Source: Garcia nutans (lineage: Eukaryota > Streptophyta > Magnoliopsida > Malpighiales > Euphorbiaceae). From it: a stretch of DNA of 64,000 nucleotides. Under the pieces are notes generated by a model that saw only the letters and a program-made list of their open reading frames with translations, made no database searches and was not told the origin of the DNA. Shown piece by piece: positions 45,533 to 57,591 of this stretch. Position 1 is the first letter of the stretch, and every line of letters begins with the position of its first letter. Position numbers and translations under genes: made by a program. Location: assembly GCA_947685225.1 (NCBI GenBank), contig CANTUV010000072.1:7750001-7814000 (forward strand). The letters are read 5' to 3'.

Positions 45533-47265
45533 GACTAGAAATAACACAGAAAAGGGGAGGACAATTGGAGGAACTTTGGAAGAAACGGGGGGATTTTGAA
45601 AAAGGAAAATGAGAGAGGAATCAGACTTTAGACTGGAATTTTTAATTGGAACTTTACAAATCGATCAAACTTTTAAAAGAGGAAGCAATCAAATCCATCA
45701 AAGGCAACCATCTTGCCTTTGTCCTTGTTCATCCAAGAAGTAATTTTTGGTGGAACCAACAAACGAAGGTATGAATATCAAATCTCTTTTTTCTTTACAG
45801 TAGCTTAAACCATTAAATCGTTTCTTTTGATTTTAAGAACCTTAGAACCCTAATTTATTTTTTCTAAACCTTCGAACTTTAAATCGTCTCTTCTATTTGT
45901 AAAAAACCCTAAAATTACTTTTATGTTCCTTTTAAAACCTAAGAACCCTAATCTGCTTTCCAATTTTGTAAAATCATAAAACCCTAAATTGATCCATTTA
46001 TTTCCAAAAACCCTAAAAAATACTTTTTGTTTCCAAAAATCTTAAATCGCCTTACCTATTTCCAAAAACTTTATAAAATCTAAATTATTTTCTTCAACTC
46101 CAAAATCAAAACAGTAAACCCTAAACTAGTAAACCTAAACCCTAAAGTCCTCTTAAACCCTAATTCCCCTAAAACAATAAACCCCAAACTAAGTTTCCTA
46201 AACCTTAATTCTTAAAACCTTAAAACCTTATAAACCTAAATATTAAAATTCAACACAGAAAGCCTAAAAACAACAATCTAGTAGCTAATAATCATAAACC
46301 TAATGTTTTAATATCCAAACCCTAATTTCATGATTTTACTCCTCAAACCCTAATTTGGTTAATCAAAGAACCTTATCAATCTCTTAAATTATAAAACCTT
46401 AATCCATTTCAATTCCCTTAAAACTTACAGTAGCCTAAACCAATAAATTCCAAAACCCTAAATATTAATTAAAGAACTTTAAATGAGAAACAGTAACCCT
46501 AATGTGTATCTTGACTTACGTTATTTTTTGATTTAATTATGTAGTTTATTATATGCTTTGATTTATTTAAGTTGATGGTTTATTTAAATTATCAAGGATG
46601 AATGTTTATATTTTGATTGATGTTTAATATCGTTGATGAATGATTTATTTATTATGAATGGTTATTTACTTTTATCAATTTATTTTGATCTCCAGGTGTT
46701 GTAAGAGGTATGTTTCCACTTTGTGGGTACCTCATTAATTTAATATCATGTAATTTAAATTGCTTTTATATTTTGGACTAATGTAAAGGACATGTTTCTA
46801 CCTTTCGGTGGGTGTCCTATTAGTTTAGACATGGATGATGTAAGGACATGTTTCCATCCTCGGATGGGTGTCCATTTATTTGCTTTGTTTGGATATTGCT
46901 TTGATTTTAATATAACGATGCTTTATTTCAATTGTTGCATGTAATATGGATAATATTGTTATATTTAAGAATTTTATAATATTAAGACCTGTAAAGGAGG
47001 CTGGTTCTAATGAACCGGGCGTTGTGGGGGGTGCTGGACCATTTCTCACCTTCCCCACAAGTACCCAACTTTTCGAACCCATTAGGGGGGTTGGGGATTC
47101 CTTAGGAATCGAGTCATCCACCCCTTTCTTTTTTCCCGGCCCATCAGGTTGGCGACTCCATTTTCTCCGGACTTAGGTTCGTGTTCTCTAAGGCCCCGAG
47201 CCTAAACAATGCCGAAGTCACAAGAACCATTCCACCGGGAGTGGGGGCAAAAATCCCCGCTCACA

Positions 47266-49142
47266 ATACGATAAGAAAATGTAAGTAAAATTCTAATTGC
47301 TTCTAATCATGCAACGGGGGGCAAAAGTCACATCATAGTCAATGCTTCCTATTGGTTATAGCCTTTGGCCACCAATCTAGTTTCATTTCTAGTAATGAGA
47401 CCATCTTCATCAAACTTGTTCCTATATACCCATTTGTAACCAATAATTGGATGATCCTTGGGCCTAGGAACAAGTTTCGACACTTTGTTTATCTCAAATT
47501 GGTTGAGTTCACTAGCATGGCAATCACCCAACATTCATCACTAAGAGCCTCTTCAATGGTCCTTTGCTCTATTTGAGAAACAAAGGCAACATTAGAATCT
47601 AAATGTTTAAATTTTAATCTAGTAGTTACTCCCTTTGAAGTGCCACCAATGATGAGTTCCCTTGGACGATCCTTTTGATAATGCCAATCTTTGGGTAGTT
47701 CTTGTGTTTCTTCCATTTTAGGTTCTTCTTGTTCCATTGTGTGTTCCAATTCATTGATATTTCCCTTTGGAGCATCTTTTATTTCAAGTTCCTTAAATAT
47801 ACCTACAAAATCATAAGAAGTTTGCATTTGCACTTAAATATACCTTGGCATTTAATAAAAAGCATTTGCATCCAAATATTCTAAGGTACGATATTTTGGG
47901 TTTTCTTCCATTCCAAAGCTCATAAGAATTTTTATTTATCAAGGGTCTTTTGAAAACTTGATTTGAAATATAGCATGTGGTATTAAAGGCTTCCGCCCAA
48001 AAGTAAGAAGGTAACTTATACTCATTGAGCATTGTTCTAGCCATTTATACCAATGTTCTATTCTTCCTTTCAACCACACCATTTTGTTGTGGTGTTCTAG
48101 GAGCTAAAAAATTATGAGAAATACCAAGTTCATTGAAAAAATTTTCAAAGTTCTCATTTTTAAATTCTTTGCCACGATCACTTCTAATAGATGTAATCAT
48201 ATAGAATTTTTCATTTTGAATTCTCTTTGCAAGAATTTTGAAATGAATAAAATTTTCATTATTTTGAGCTAAGAAATTAACCCATGTAAACCTTGAGAAA
48301 TAATAAATAAGTATAAATACATACAACTTGCCTCCTATACTAGAAACTCTATTAGTACCAAACAAATCTAAATGAATTAATTCAAAAAGTTTAGATGTAC
48401 TTACCACATTTTTGGATTTGAAAGAGCTCTTGTGTTGTTTTCCAAGTTGACATGAATCACATACTTTGTCTTTGTGAAACTTTGTTTTAAAAAGACCATC
48501 CACAAGTTCTTCTTTACCTAGACATTGAATTTGGTCCATATTTGCATGTCTTAGTCTTCTATGCCATAGCCAAGCATCATTGCTAATAGAGACTAAACAT
48601 TCATGAGCATCATTAGAGTGTAGGTCAATTTATATGTGTTATCAATTCTACTTCCATTTAATGCAAGATCACCACTAAAAGACGTGATTTTGCATCGTTT
48701 AGAATTAAAATTGACATTATATCCTTTGTCACATAGTTGACTAACACTTAGCAAGTTATGTTTCAAACCATTAACTAACCACACATCATCAATCATGTTT
48801 TTACCAAGCAAACCAATAGTTCCAATACCTATAATTTTTCATTTATCATTATTTCCAAATGTTACATTACCTCCTTTCCTGTAAGTAAGATTTGAGAATA
48901 GTTTTGCATTATCAGTCATGTGCCTTGAACATCAACTATCTACAAACCAAATACTTTCATTTATAGTAGACTTTAGGCATACTTATAAAATAAAATTTAC
49001 CTTCTTTTAGGTACCAAATGAACTTGGATCCTTGGAGGTTAGTAGTAGAAGAATCCTCTAATTTGAGGTGAGCCTTTCTAATATAACAAAATGTACTTTT
49101 ATGTCCAAATTTCATGCATTATTGGCATTGATACAAGGTTTT
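47266..49142 (-). pseudogene. pol: Copia (Sirevirus-like) gag-pol, 5' half: zinc knuckle, protease, integrase, RT start
   Basis: On the minus strand from 49142: a zinc knuckle C-x2-C-MKFG-H-KSTF-C with a stop inside; the protease motif FVDS-stop-CSRHMT (stop where the active-site Gly belongs); LVNGLKHNLLSVSQLCDKGY (48811-48593); integrase zinc-binding CDSCQLGKQHKSS and catalytic-core motifs HLDLFG, SDRGKEF and PQQNGVVERKNRT (48539-48045), with D, D and E present; DUF4219-like tail to 47811; then the RT start WVIAMLVN/INKVSKLVPRP across a frameshift, and RLVAKGYNQ. The last readable RT motif LEAIRILLTF ends at the Tat-1 insertion and resumes at 27172. Upstream gag is missing: the fragment stops where the LTR at about 49150 begins. 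Confidence 0.9.
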
Positions 49143-49329
49143 ATATTTTTGTATTAATTTTCTATTGAACCTTGAAGAGTCAAATGTTTTGATCATATAT
49201 GTACATATATTTAGGTTAATTTTATTGGCTCTAAGTTAAATTTGCTTTTAAATTGTGTTTAAAGTTTGCTTGAAGTGTTTGATTTAGATGGAAGGGTAAA
49301 AGAATGGATTGAAGGATCAAAAAGGTGGA

Positions 49330-49780
49330 AAAGCATGTGACATGGCCAAGACACCTCATGGCTTGGCCGTGTCCCTCATCCAAGGCAATCACTCAAATGA
49401 CACGGCCTGAGTTAACAAGCTACTGCCCGTGTCCTTTAGAACAAATTGGCAGAGGCAGACACTAGGACATGACACGGCATAGCCACTGGCCGTGTCTCAC
49501 TTGATGAAGCCAAAGAGCAAAACAAAAGAAGCAAAGGCAGAAGTGAACACACCCAAGAGACACGTCCAAGGCCTTGGCTGTGTCCCATCTAAAGAGCAAA
49601 GCAAGGATAGACAGTGGAGAACACACTCAAGAGACATAGCCAAGCCATTGGCCTTATCTCACTTGGAAAAACAAGATGATAGTGAGATAGCCATGGACAC
49701 GACCACATGGCTTGGCCATGTTCATAAAAAAATGAGTGACATGGCCAAGTCACTTATGACTTGGCCGTGTCTTGTGAAGA
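49330..49780. repeat. GACACGGCCAAG / CTTGGCCGTGTC palindromic module
   Basis: At least six units. Clearest: GACACGGC (49471-49478) with GCCGTGTC (49489-49496), and GACATGGCCAAGT (49738-49750) with ACTTGGCCGTGTC (49759-49771), one mismatch in 13. Reading frame 49492-49833 lies in this repeat and is not a gene. Confidence 0.9.
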
Positions 49781-49990
49781 TTCTTTCAATCATTTTACAT
49801 GAAATGGGGAACAAAATGGGGGACAACAAGTGATATCTTTTAAAAAGAAATAATAAAAGAACAAAAAGGTTGCCTAATTTATGGGAAGAAATATAAAATA
49901 AAGAAAAAAGAGGGAGACAAAGTGTGGTGTGTGAGTTGGCAAGAGATGGTTGGTTTCTTAAAAAAGTTGAAAGGAGATGGTAGTGGGGGG

Positions 49991-50000
49991 AATATATACA
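49991..50000 (+). promoter_or_regulatory. TATA-like box of Athila/Tat-type LTR
   Basis: AATATATACA about 210 bases after the palindromic module. Confidence 0.5.
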
Positions 50001-50979
50001 TGTTGGCTATTTTTCAAGAGAGCGCTGAGTTTTAGTTTTTGATTTTTTAAGAGGAGAGCCACCTGCTTCATCTTTATTCCCATTCATCCTTCATTTCTTT
50101 CATAGACAAGATTTAATCAAGTTTGGGGATTAAATTGAGTAAGCAAGCTCCTTAGATGATTAGGGTGTAATATCCCAAATGATATCCTAAAATTTTGGAA
50201 ATGCTAATTGTTGAAATTGAATTAAATGATTTAAAGTGTATATATGATTAAGTGGAAAGAAAGGAGAAAGGGAAGTGTGTATATGTTGTATATATGAAGA
50301 TATATACAACATATACAAGTCAACATCTTAATAATAAGGTCAAAAGATATTTTAATTAATTAAATATTAAATATTGATAGTGGAAGATGATTTTTGTTTA
50401 TTATATTATAATAATATATTAATGCTTGGTGGTGATTAAAAGAGGGGATTTAAGTGGTTAAGAGTAGTGGTTGGTTTTACTTGTTAATAACCATCTTCAT
50501 CTTCTTCTTTCTCTCCAAGAGGGCTGGGCATCACCATTATCAAAGGGAAAAGAGGTTTTGCTTCAAGTGATCAAGTTGGAGTTTTATGGATTTTTCTTCA
50601 TATTTGGTAAGTTTCCAACTTGTTTCTTTGATTTCCTTTGAGTTTGTGCTTATGAGTTTGTTGGATGTTTGGTGTAGTTGTGTTTATGGTTAATTTTGGT
50701 GTATTTGAGGTTGTTTAGTATAGTTAACTTTGATTTCGGGGTTGGATTGAAGAAAAGGTTAAGTTTGGTGAAGAAAATAAGAGTTGTGGATTGTGTAAAT
50801 TTTGAGTTGTGAAATATGGTTGTGATTGTGTTTTGTTCCTTATAATTGAGTTCTTTGGATGTTTATTCAAGTTTATTGTGGTTTGTTGATGGTTTTGGTT
50901 GAGTTTGGGTAGTGTTGATAAGGTTATTGAAAGATAATAGTTGGATGTGGCATTTTTGTATCGATTTCAGGTTTTTGGC

Positions 50980-51275
50980 CTGACACGCCTAGTAGCACGG
51001 CCATGCCTTTGGGCATGTCGTTGGTTCTATTTTTAGTGATGGTGACATGAGCAGTGACACACCCATGTCACTGAGCGTGTTACAGCTTATGTGTAGTTGC
51101 AATATTGACACATCCTACGACACGCCCATGTCACTGAGCGTGTCATAGCTACTGTGTTAGAGGAGAATTGACATGTGCAATGACACGCCCATGTCACTGA
51201 GTGTGTCAAAGCTTCCGTGTTGTGGGTTTAGAGCACGATCAAGGACACACCCGTGTTGTTGAGCATGTCAAGTGT
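50980..51275. repeat. GACACGCCC...GCGTGTC palindromic module in chromovirus 5' LTR
   Basis: About five units of TGACACGCCCATGTCACTGA-type sequence ending GCGTGTCA, for example GACACGC (51119-51125) facing GCGTGTC (51138-51144). Same kind of words as the unrelated Athila-like LTR at 11517. Confidence 0.85.
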
Positions 51276-52281
51276 AGAGTTTGCCCTAGATAGTTCTCTT
51301 TCTTATTTCCTGTGTGTATCACTAAGTAAATTTGTATAATCACATCTGGATTAGGTTTTGAAGAGATTTGAGTTACCCCAATCCAAGTGTTGAAGGGTAT
51401 CTTGGAAGAGGAGATTGGAGTTGGTGTTTGTTGCTCTTAGAGGTAAGTACAAACCTTAAATGATTGCATACATTTACATGACTTTGGGACTTAACACATT
51501 TGGTTGGAAAATGTGTTAAGTTACCTACTATATTGTTGGCGTATGAGAATAGTGCTATTATTTGCATAATATGAACTATGCAAAATATATAATGATGATT
51601 CAAAATGTATGGATAATGAAATTTGTTATGTATACACTAATGATGGTGTGTAAAGCCATTGATGATGGCTAAACTGATATAAATGAGATATTTAAGGCAT
51701 TGTGCCTTGATTGATCATGAGAATATGTAAAAGGGTTTGATAATGAAATTAAGAAAGAATTGTGTGCCTAGTATGTTATTCAATTTTCAGAGTTTTGTTG
51801 TTGGTGGCATGCCTAAAAAGTAACAATCCCTTGAAGCTGGGTTGGACTTGGTCCTTGAAGCCTAGTTGGGTGTTACATGATGTAGCAGACTCTTGAAGTG
51901 GGCCTAGTCCTTGAAGCCTAGTTGGGATGTTACATATGAGGTCATCCTTATTGTGATTATGATTCGCCTTCAGGCTAGACAAGTGTGATTATTGGACAAA
52001 AGCAGTAACTCTAGAATTTGAATGGCATATTAGATCTCTTTGGGCCCATGCTTGTCTTTGCTTTAATGTGAAATGCGAACTATAAAACAATTGAGCAATA
52101 TAATAAGATATAATGTTATAAGTTGTGGTATCCATATGTGTTGTGCATTAGCATTGCAATTGAATAATATTGTTATCAAGGTTTGTACCACTAAGCTTCT
52201 GGCTTAGCGCGATTGTGATTTATTGCGTAGGTGACAGGGTAGATCCGGTTGAGCTGGAGAGTTTAGCTAGACCGAGTCGAT

Positions 52282-52431
52282 TCTAGGCTTGAGATTGTGA
52301 GAGCGGTGTTGATTTGGACATCAAGCTCAGAGACGAATTGCCAGCATGTATAAATTTCTAGGTTTGATATTGTGAGAGCAATGTTGATTTGGACATCAAG
52401 CTCAGAGATGAACTGCCAGCATGTATAAATT
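52282..52431 (+). repeat. 75-bp tandem duplication in chromovirus 5' LTR
   Basis: TCTAGGCTTGAGATTGTGAG at 52282 recurs as TCTAGGTTTGATATTGTGAG at 52357; also duplicated in the 3' LTR (about 59730-59880). Confidence 0.85.
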
Positions 52432-52910
52432 CTGTATTTTTGTAAATATTTATTTTGATGTATACATATGTATATTCCGCTGCTTATTAAACAAATGTTT
52501 TGGATAAACTTTTGGGTAATGAAGATATATATATATGTATTTTAACAAGGAATGTTTTATCTATTACTTTCTATAATATAAGTTAAATGTTTTAAGTTTA
52601 CTCAGATTGTAGAAATGATGATTTGATGTTAAAGTTAAAGATTGTTTATTTAAAAACTTTGTGACATTCTTGTATCCGGTATACGTATATTACATATGTG
52701 GGTGTATGTGGTGTACGTATATGGGGTACAAGGGTGTTACATTTGTTTATGTATCAAAGCTTTGGTTTGGGGTTCTCAACCTAGGTGAATTGTAAGAAAA
52801 AGAAAATGGAGATTTTTAAATGGTTTTTAAATAAGATACATGTATTGGCACTGGCAATTTCTGAACTTTGATGAGGTAATGTTCTGCTATGTTTGCAGAT
52901 ATAGGTAGTT

Positions 52911-55900
52911 ATGGCATCCCAGACACGTCAGTCTATAGAGGGTAGTGCTGAGAGTGTAGCTCCTATTGAGGTTAGAGAAGGAGTAAGAGTTGAGATAGTT
53001 GGAGAGACACCTGCTCCTGTGCTAGAGAGACCAGTAGTTGATGAGATTTTGCCGGTTTGGGTACAACATATGGTGGAGTTATTGAGGTAGGCTCCTGTTC
53101 AGCAGCCTCCGCTGCCTCAACCACAGCCGCAGTTGTCAGTATGAAAGTATGATAAGCTGAGGAAGTTTAGAGCTGAGGACTTCTTTGGCACTATAGATCC
53201 TGCAGTTGCTGAGCAGTGGTTAGATAGAGTTCAAAGGGTATTCATCCAGCTGCAAGCTACTCTTGAAGAAAAGTTTGATTATGCCAGATAACTTCTACAA
53301 AGAGATGCATATGATTAGTGGAAGACGGTTCCACATGCGATGGACGATCCTCCAACCTCGACTTATGATGATTTTCTGCGGGAGTTTGAGCAGAAGTATA
53401 CTCCGAGGGAGTATAAAGATGCAAAGAAGATGGAGTTCCTGAGTCTAAGACAGGATACCAGGTCAGTGACAGAGTATGAGATAGAGTTCATCCAGTTGAG
53501 TCATTATGCTGGTGGGATTATTTTTGATGAGATTGACCGGTGTGGGAGGTTTGAGGAGGGATTGAGAATCTCTATCATGCGTATTGTCACAGGGTCCCGG
53601 TATCAAGATTTTTCTCAGTTGGTTGCAGCTGCCAGGAGTGTTGAGAGAGCACAGGGTATTACAGCAGCTGTTACTGAGGAGGAGACTACAGCTAGGAGCC
53701 CCCTGAGTGAGGCAGGGTCTTCATCTATGAAGAGAGGCAGAGGAGGCTATTTTTTGAGGTTCAGTAGGAGCCAGAGGAAGTCTGGTATGTCAGTACAGCA
53801 TCGGAGGCAGAGATTGAGACCTACAATTTCTGTGGCTAGTGCTCCGACTCCAGTGGTTTAGAGACCAGTTTCATATACATGTATCCATTGTGGTAGGGAA
53901 CATGGGGGTGCTTGCTGGAAGATAGGTGGACTAGGAGTGTTATAGATGTGGGTCACCAGATTATTTTCTCAGAGGTTGCCCTGAGCTACCGGAGGATAGA
54001 CAAACTGATACTGCAGTTTCTCGACCCAGTGTTAGAGGAGGTCAAAGGGGCAAAGGTTTTAGTAGAGGTGGCCGACCTGGGTTTAGTCAGAGAGGAGGTT
54101 CTACAGCCGAAGGTAGTAGACCAGATGAGGTCGGGCCATCACAGCGGGTTTATGTGATGCAGAGGCAGTCGGATGCTTCAGCCGTCATTGCTAATACATT
54201 TTCTTTATTTGCTGCTTCAGTTCTTGCTTTGATAGATCTAGGATCAACTCATTCATACATTAGTGCATCTATCTTGCCTATGACTGAATTGCATTCATAG
54301 TCCCTAGGATTTGATGTTTTGGTGACAAATCCTTTAGGGCATAGTGTTGTAGTTAGCAAGGTGCACCGTAATAGTTCAGTTGTAGTTCTGGATGAGGAGT
54401 TCCTTGGTGATTTGATTGAGATGCCTTTCAAGGAGTATGATTTAATTTTAGGCATGGATTGGTTATCCAAGCATAGGGCTATAGTAGATTGTCAGAATAA
54501 GTGTGTTACCTTGAGAACTTGTGATGGTAGAAGTGTTATGGTATCTAGTGAGAAATGACATCTTGCATCCACATTTGTTTCAGCTGTTGTAGCTAGGAGG
54601 ATGATACGGAAAGGGTGTGATGCTCATCTTACTCATGTTGTAGATACTAGGGTAGTGGGTTCTCAGCTTGACAGTATACCCACAGTTGCTGAATTTTTAT
54701 ATGTTTTTCCTGAGGAGTTGTCAGGCATACCCCCTGAGAGAGAAGTGGATTTTGGTATCGATTTGTTGCCTGGTACCACTCTCATCTCTATTACTCCTTA
54801 TTGAATGGCACCTGCTGAGTTGAGAGAGTTGAAGGTGCAGTTACAGGAGTTATTGGATAAAGGGTTCATTCGCCCCAGTGTGTCACCAATGGGGAACGCC
54901 CATTTTGTTTGTGAAGAAGAAGGATGGTACCTTAAGATTGTGCATTAATTATCGACAGTTGAATAAAGTGACCATCAAGAATAAGTATCCTTTGCCTAGG
55001 ATAGATGATCTCTTTGATAAGTTGAAAGGAGCAACTGTTTTCTCTAAGATTGATTTGAGATCAGGGTATCATTAGTTGAGAGTTAGAGATGAAGATGCAC
55101 CTAAGATAGCTTTTCATATGAGGTATGAGAATTATGAGTTTTTGGTGATGCCTTTTGGGTTGACGAATGCACCAATAACTTTTATGGATTTGATGAACAG
55201 GGTATTTAGACCCTATCTAGATCAATTTGTGGTGGTTTTTATCGATGATATTTCGGTATATTCATAATGAGGAGGATCATGATAAGCATCTACTGATTGT
55301 ATTACAGACTTTGAGAGAGAAGCAATTGTATGCTAAGATATCTAAATGTGAGTTTTGGCTTGATCAAGTGACATTTCTCGGTCATGTGGTTTCAGCAGAG
55401 GGTATAAGAGTTGATCCGAGTAAAGTTGAAGCTATTTTGAATTGGAGTCCACCGAAGATTGTGACTGAGGTTAGAAGTTTTCTAGGTTTGGCAAGCTATT
55501 ATCGATGGTTTGTGAAGGTTTTTCTTTGATCGCTACTCCACTCACCAGATTACTTCAAAAGGGAGTTTTATTTGTGTGGACAGATCGGTGTCAAGCAAGC
55601 TTTGAGCAATTGAAGGAGATGTTGACTCAAGCTCATGTTCTTACCTTACCTATGGAAGATAAACCATATGTGATTTGCAGTGATGCTTCACATAGTGGTT
55701 TAGGTTGTGTGTTGATGTAGGAGGGTAGAGTCATGGCTTATGCCTCTCAACAGTTGAAGCTGCATGAGCTTAATTACCTGACGCATGACTTGGAGTTAGT
55801 AGCTATAGTTTTTGCTTTGAAGATTTGGCGACATTACTTGTGTGGGGAGAAGTGTTTCATTTATATAGATCACAAGAGTTTGAAATACTTAGATGTTTAG

Positions 55901-57546
55901 AAAGAGAAAAATCTTCGGTAGAGATGATAGTTAAAGTTGATTAGAGACTATGATTGTTTAATTGATTATCATCCTGGTAAGGCAAATGTTGTTGCTGATG
56001 TCTTGAGTCGGAAGACTTTGGCAGGATTGACTGCTCATTTGCTCTTGTTGCTTGATGAGTTGACAGTTGCATGCTAGTTTTTGAATCATGTGATGATGGT
56101 GCTTTGTTGGCTCAATTGCAATTGAGACTGGTGTTGTTGGATCAAATAAGGGAGGCTCAGTTGGCAGATGAGAAATCCAGAAGATTGTAACTGAATGCCA
56201 AAAGGGGGAGAGTTGAGATTTTCTTGTGAAAAGTGATGGCAGTCTATGGTACAAAGATAGGATGTATATTCCTGATGATGTAGAATTGAAAATAGTGAAT
56301 TTTAAGGAAGCACATCAGTCAACTTATGCTATGCACCCCGGGAGTACCAAGAAGTATTGTGATTTGAAATAATATTACTGGTGGTCAGGTATGAAAAGGG
56401 ACATAACAAAGTTTGTATCTAGATGTCTCACTTGTCAGAGAGTGAAGGCTGAGCACTAAGTTCCTTTGGGATTACTTCAGCCATTATCAGTGCCTGAGTG
56501 GAAATGGGAGCGAGTAACAATGGATTTTGTGACTGGTTTACCTTTGACTCAGAAGAAGCAAGATGCAATTTGGGTGATAGTTGATCGGTTGACGAAGACA
56601 GCTCATTTCCTTCCAGTTCGGATGGATTATTCTATTGAGAGGTTAGCTAAGCTGTATATTAGTGAGATAGTGAAGTTACATGGAGTCCTAATTTCTTTGG
56701 TATCTGATAGAGATCCACGATTTACTTCGAGGTTTTGGAAGAGTTTGCTTGATGCTTTGGGTTCTCGGTTGCATTTTAGCACTGCTTTCTATCCTCAGAC
56801 AGATGGACAGTCAGACAGAGTGATACAGATTTTAAAGGATATGTTGAGGAGTTGTGTCATTGATTTCTCTGGAAGTTGGGACAAGTTCTTACCACTGATG
56901 GAATTTGCTTATAATAATAGTCATCAAATCAGTATTAGGATGGCACCTTATGAGGCATTGTATGGTAGGAGGTGCAGGACACCTTTGTGTTGGGATGAGG
57001 TTGGAGAAGTTGATTGGTCCTAATTTGATTAAGGAAATAGAAGAGAAGGTGAAGATAATTCATTATCATTTGAATGAAGCCTCAGACCGACAAAAATCAT
57101 ATTCAGATTTAAAGAGAAGAGACATTCATTTCAGTGTAAGAGATAAAGTATTTTTGAAAGTGTCTCCTTGGAAGAGAATTTTGAGATTTGGCCACAAAGG
57201 GAAGTTGAGTCCATGATTTATAGGACCTTATGAGGTACTAGAGAGAGTTGGACCAGTAGCTTATAGATTAGCTTTGTTGCCTGATTTGGATAGAATTCAC
57301 AATGTCTTCCATGTCTCTATGCTACGAAGGTACAAGTCAGACCCTTCTCATATTTTGTCAGTGGAGACTATTGAGGTGAGTCCGGATCTAACTTTTGAAG
57401 AAGAACCAGTGGCTATTTTGGCATTGAGAAATAAAAAAAAGTGCCACTTGTGAAGGTTCTTTGGAAGAATCATGCTAAGGAAGAGGCAACTTGGGAGAGT
57501 GAGTAAGTGATACGAGATCAGTATCCTAAGTTGTTCCAGACTTGAG
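52911..57546 (+). pseudogene. gag-pol: Chromovirus gag-pol polyprotein with many stops and frameshifts
   Basis: ATG 52911 (MASQTRQSIEGS). Gag: stops at 53088, 53142, 53289 and 53316, then open with YTPREYKDAKKMEFLSLRQD (53394 on) and a C-x2-C-GRE-H-x3-C knuckle near 53880; a frameshift near 53930 precedes a second knuckle with His changed to Tyr. Protease: LIDLGSTHSYIS (about 54230). RT: inserted base near 54886, then FVKKKDGTLRLCINYRQLNK, catalytic FIDD at 55238-55249, 2-base deletion near 55265. RNase H: SDASHSGLGCVL near 55680. Integrase (56466-57023): MDFVTGLP, SDRDPRF, and QTDGQSDR, where Asp stands in place of the catalytic Glu. Chromodomain-like end VLWKNHAKEEATWESE (about 57455-57510) after a frameshift at an A-run. 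Stops are mostly C-to-T or G-to-A type. Clade call rests on the zinc-knuckle, chromodomain and PPT context. Confidence 0.93.
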
Positions 57547-57576
57547 AGCAGGTAATTTCGAGGATGAAATTTATTT

Positions 57577-57591
57577 CTAGAGGGGAAGAAT
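57577..57591 (+). other. Chromovirus polypurine tract
   Basis: CTAGAGGGGAAGAAT just before the 3' LTR, preceded by AATTTCGAGGATGAAATTT, which the LARD-like element also carries. Confidence 0.85.

Larger units (their letters stand above)
27173..47265 (+). mobile_element. Tat-1: gag-only Tat/Ogre-like element carrying two later insertions
   Basis: 5' LTR 27173-29431, PBS from 29433, leader, gag remnants (30544-30848 and 39529-39965), 3' UTR, PPT 45046-45056, 3' LTR 45057-47265. Flanks ATATG (27168-27172) and ATACG (47266-47270) form a target duplication with one transition. Without the LARD-like element and the solo LTR it is about 9.3 kb. No pol domain exists between gag and the 3' LTR. It split a Copia RT. 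Confidence 0.9.
45057..47265 (+). repeat. 3' LTR of Tat-1
   Basis: Close copy of 27173-29431 with scattered changes. U3 palindrome is perfect here: CGAAATGGCC (45260-45269), GTG, GGCCATTTCG (45273-45282). TATA at 45523-45532. Confidence 0.95.
49150..50165 (+). repeat. Athila/Tat-type LTR, first part
   Basis: Likely start TGTATTAATTTTC at about 49150 (uncertain). Contains a dense GACACGGCC palindrome module (49330-49780), a TATA box (49991) and a transcribed-looking leader. Interrupted at 50166 by the chromovirus; continues at 60148. No internal region or PBS follows the right end at about 61057, so it is a solo or truncated LTR. Confidence 0.65.
50166..52741 (+). repeat. 5' LTR of chromovirus
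   Basis: TGTAATATCCC...GTGTTACA. Palindromic module 50980-51275; donor-like G|GTAAGT at 50607 and 51443; CCTTGAAGC(C/T)-AGTTGGG repeats 51830-51930; a 75-base tandem duplication 52282-52431. C-poor on the plus strand. Confidence 0.95.

Noticed and set aside
49492..49833. 113-codon frame as a gene
   Set aside because: It is translated palindromic LTR repeat with the TATA box downstream of it.
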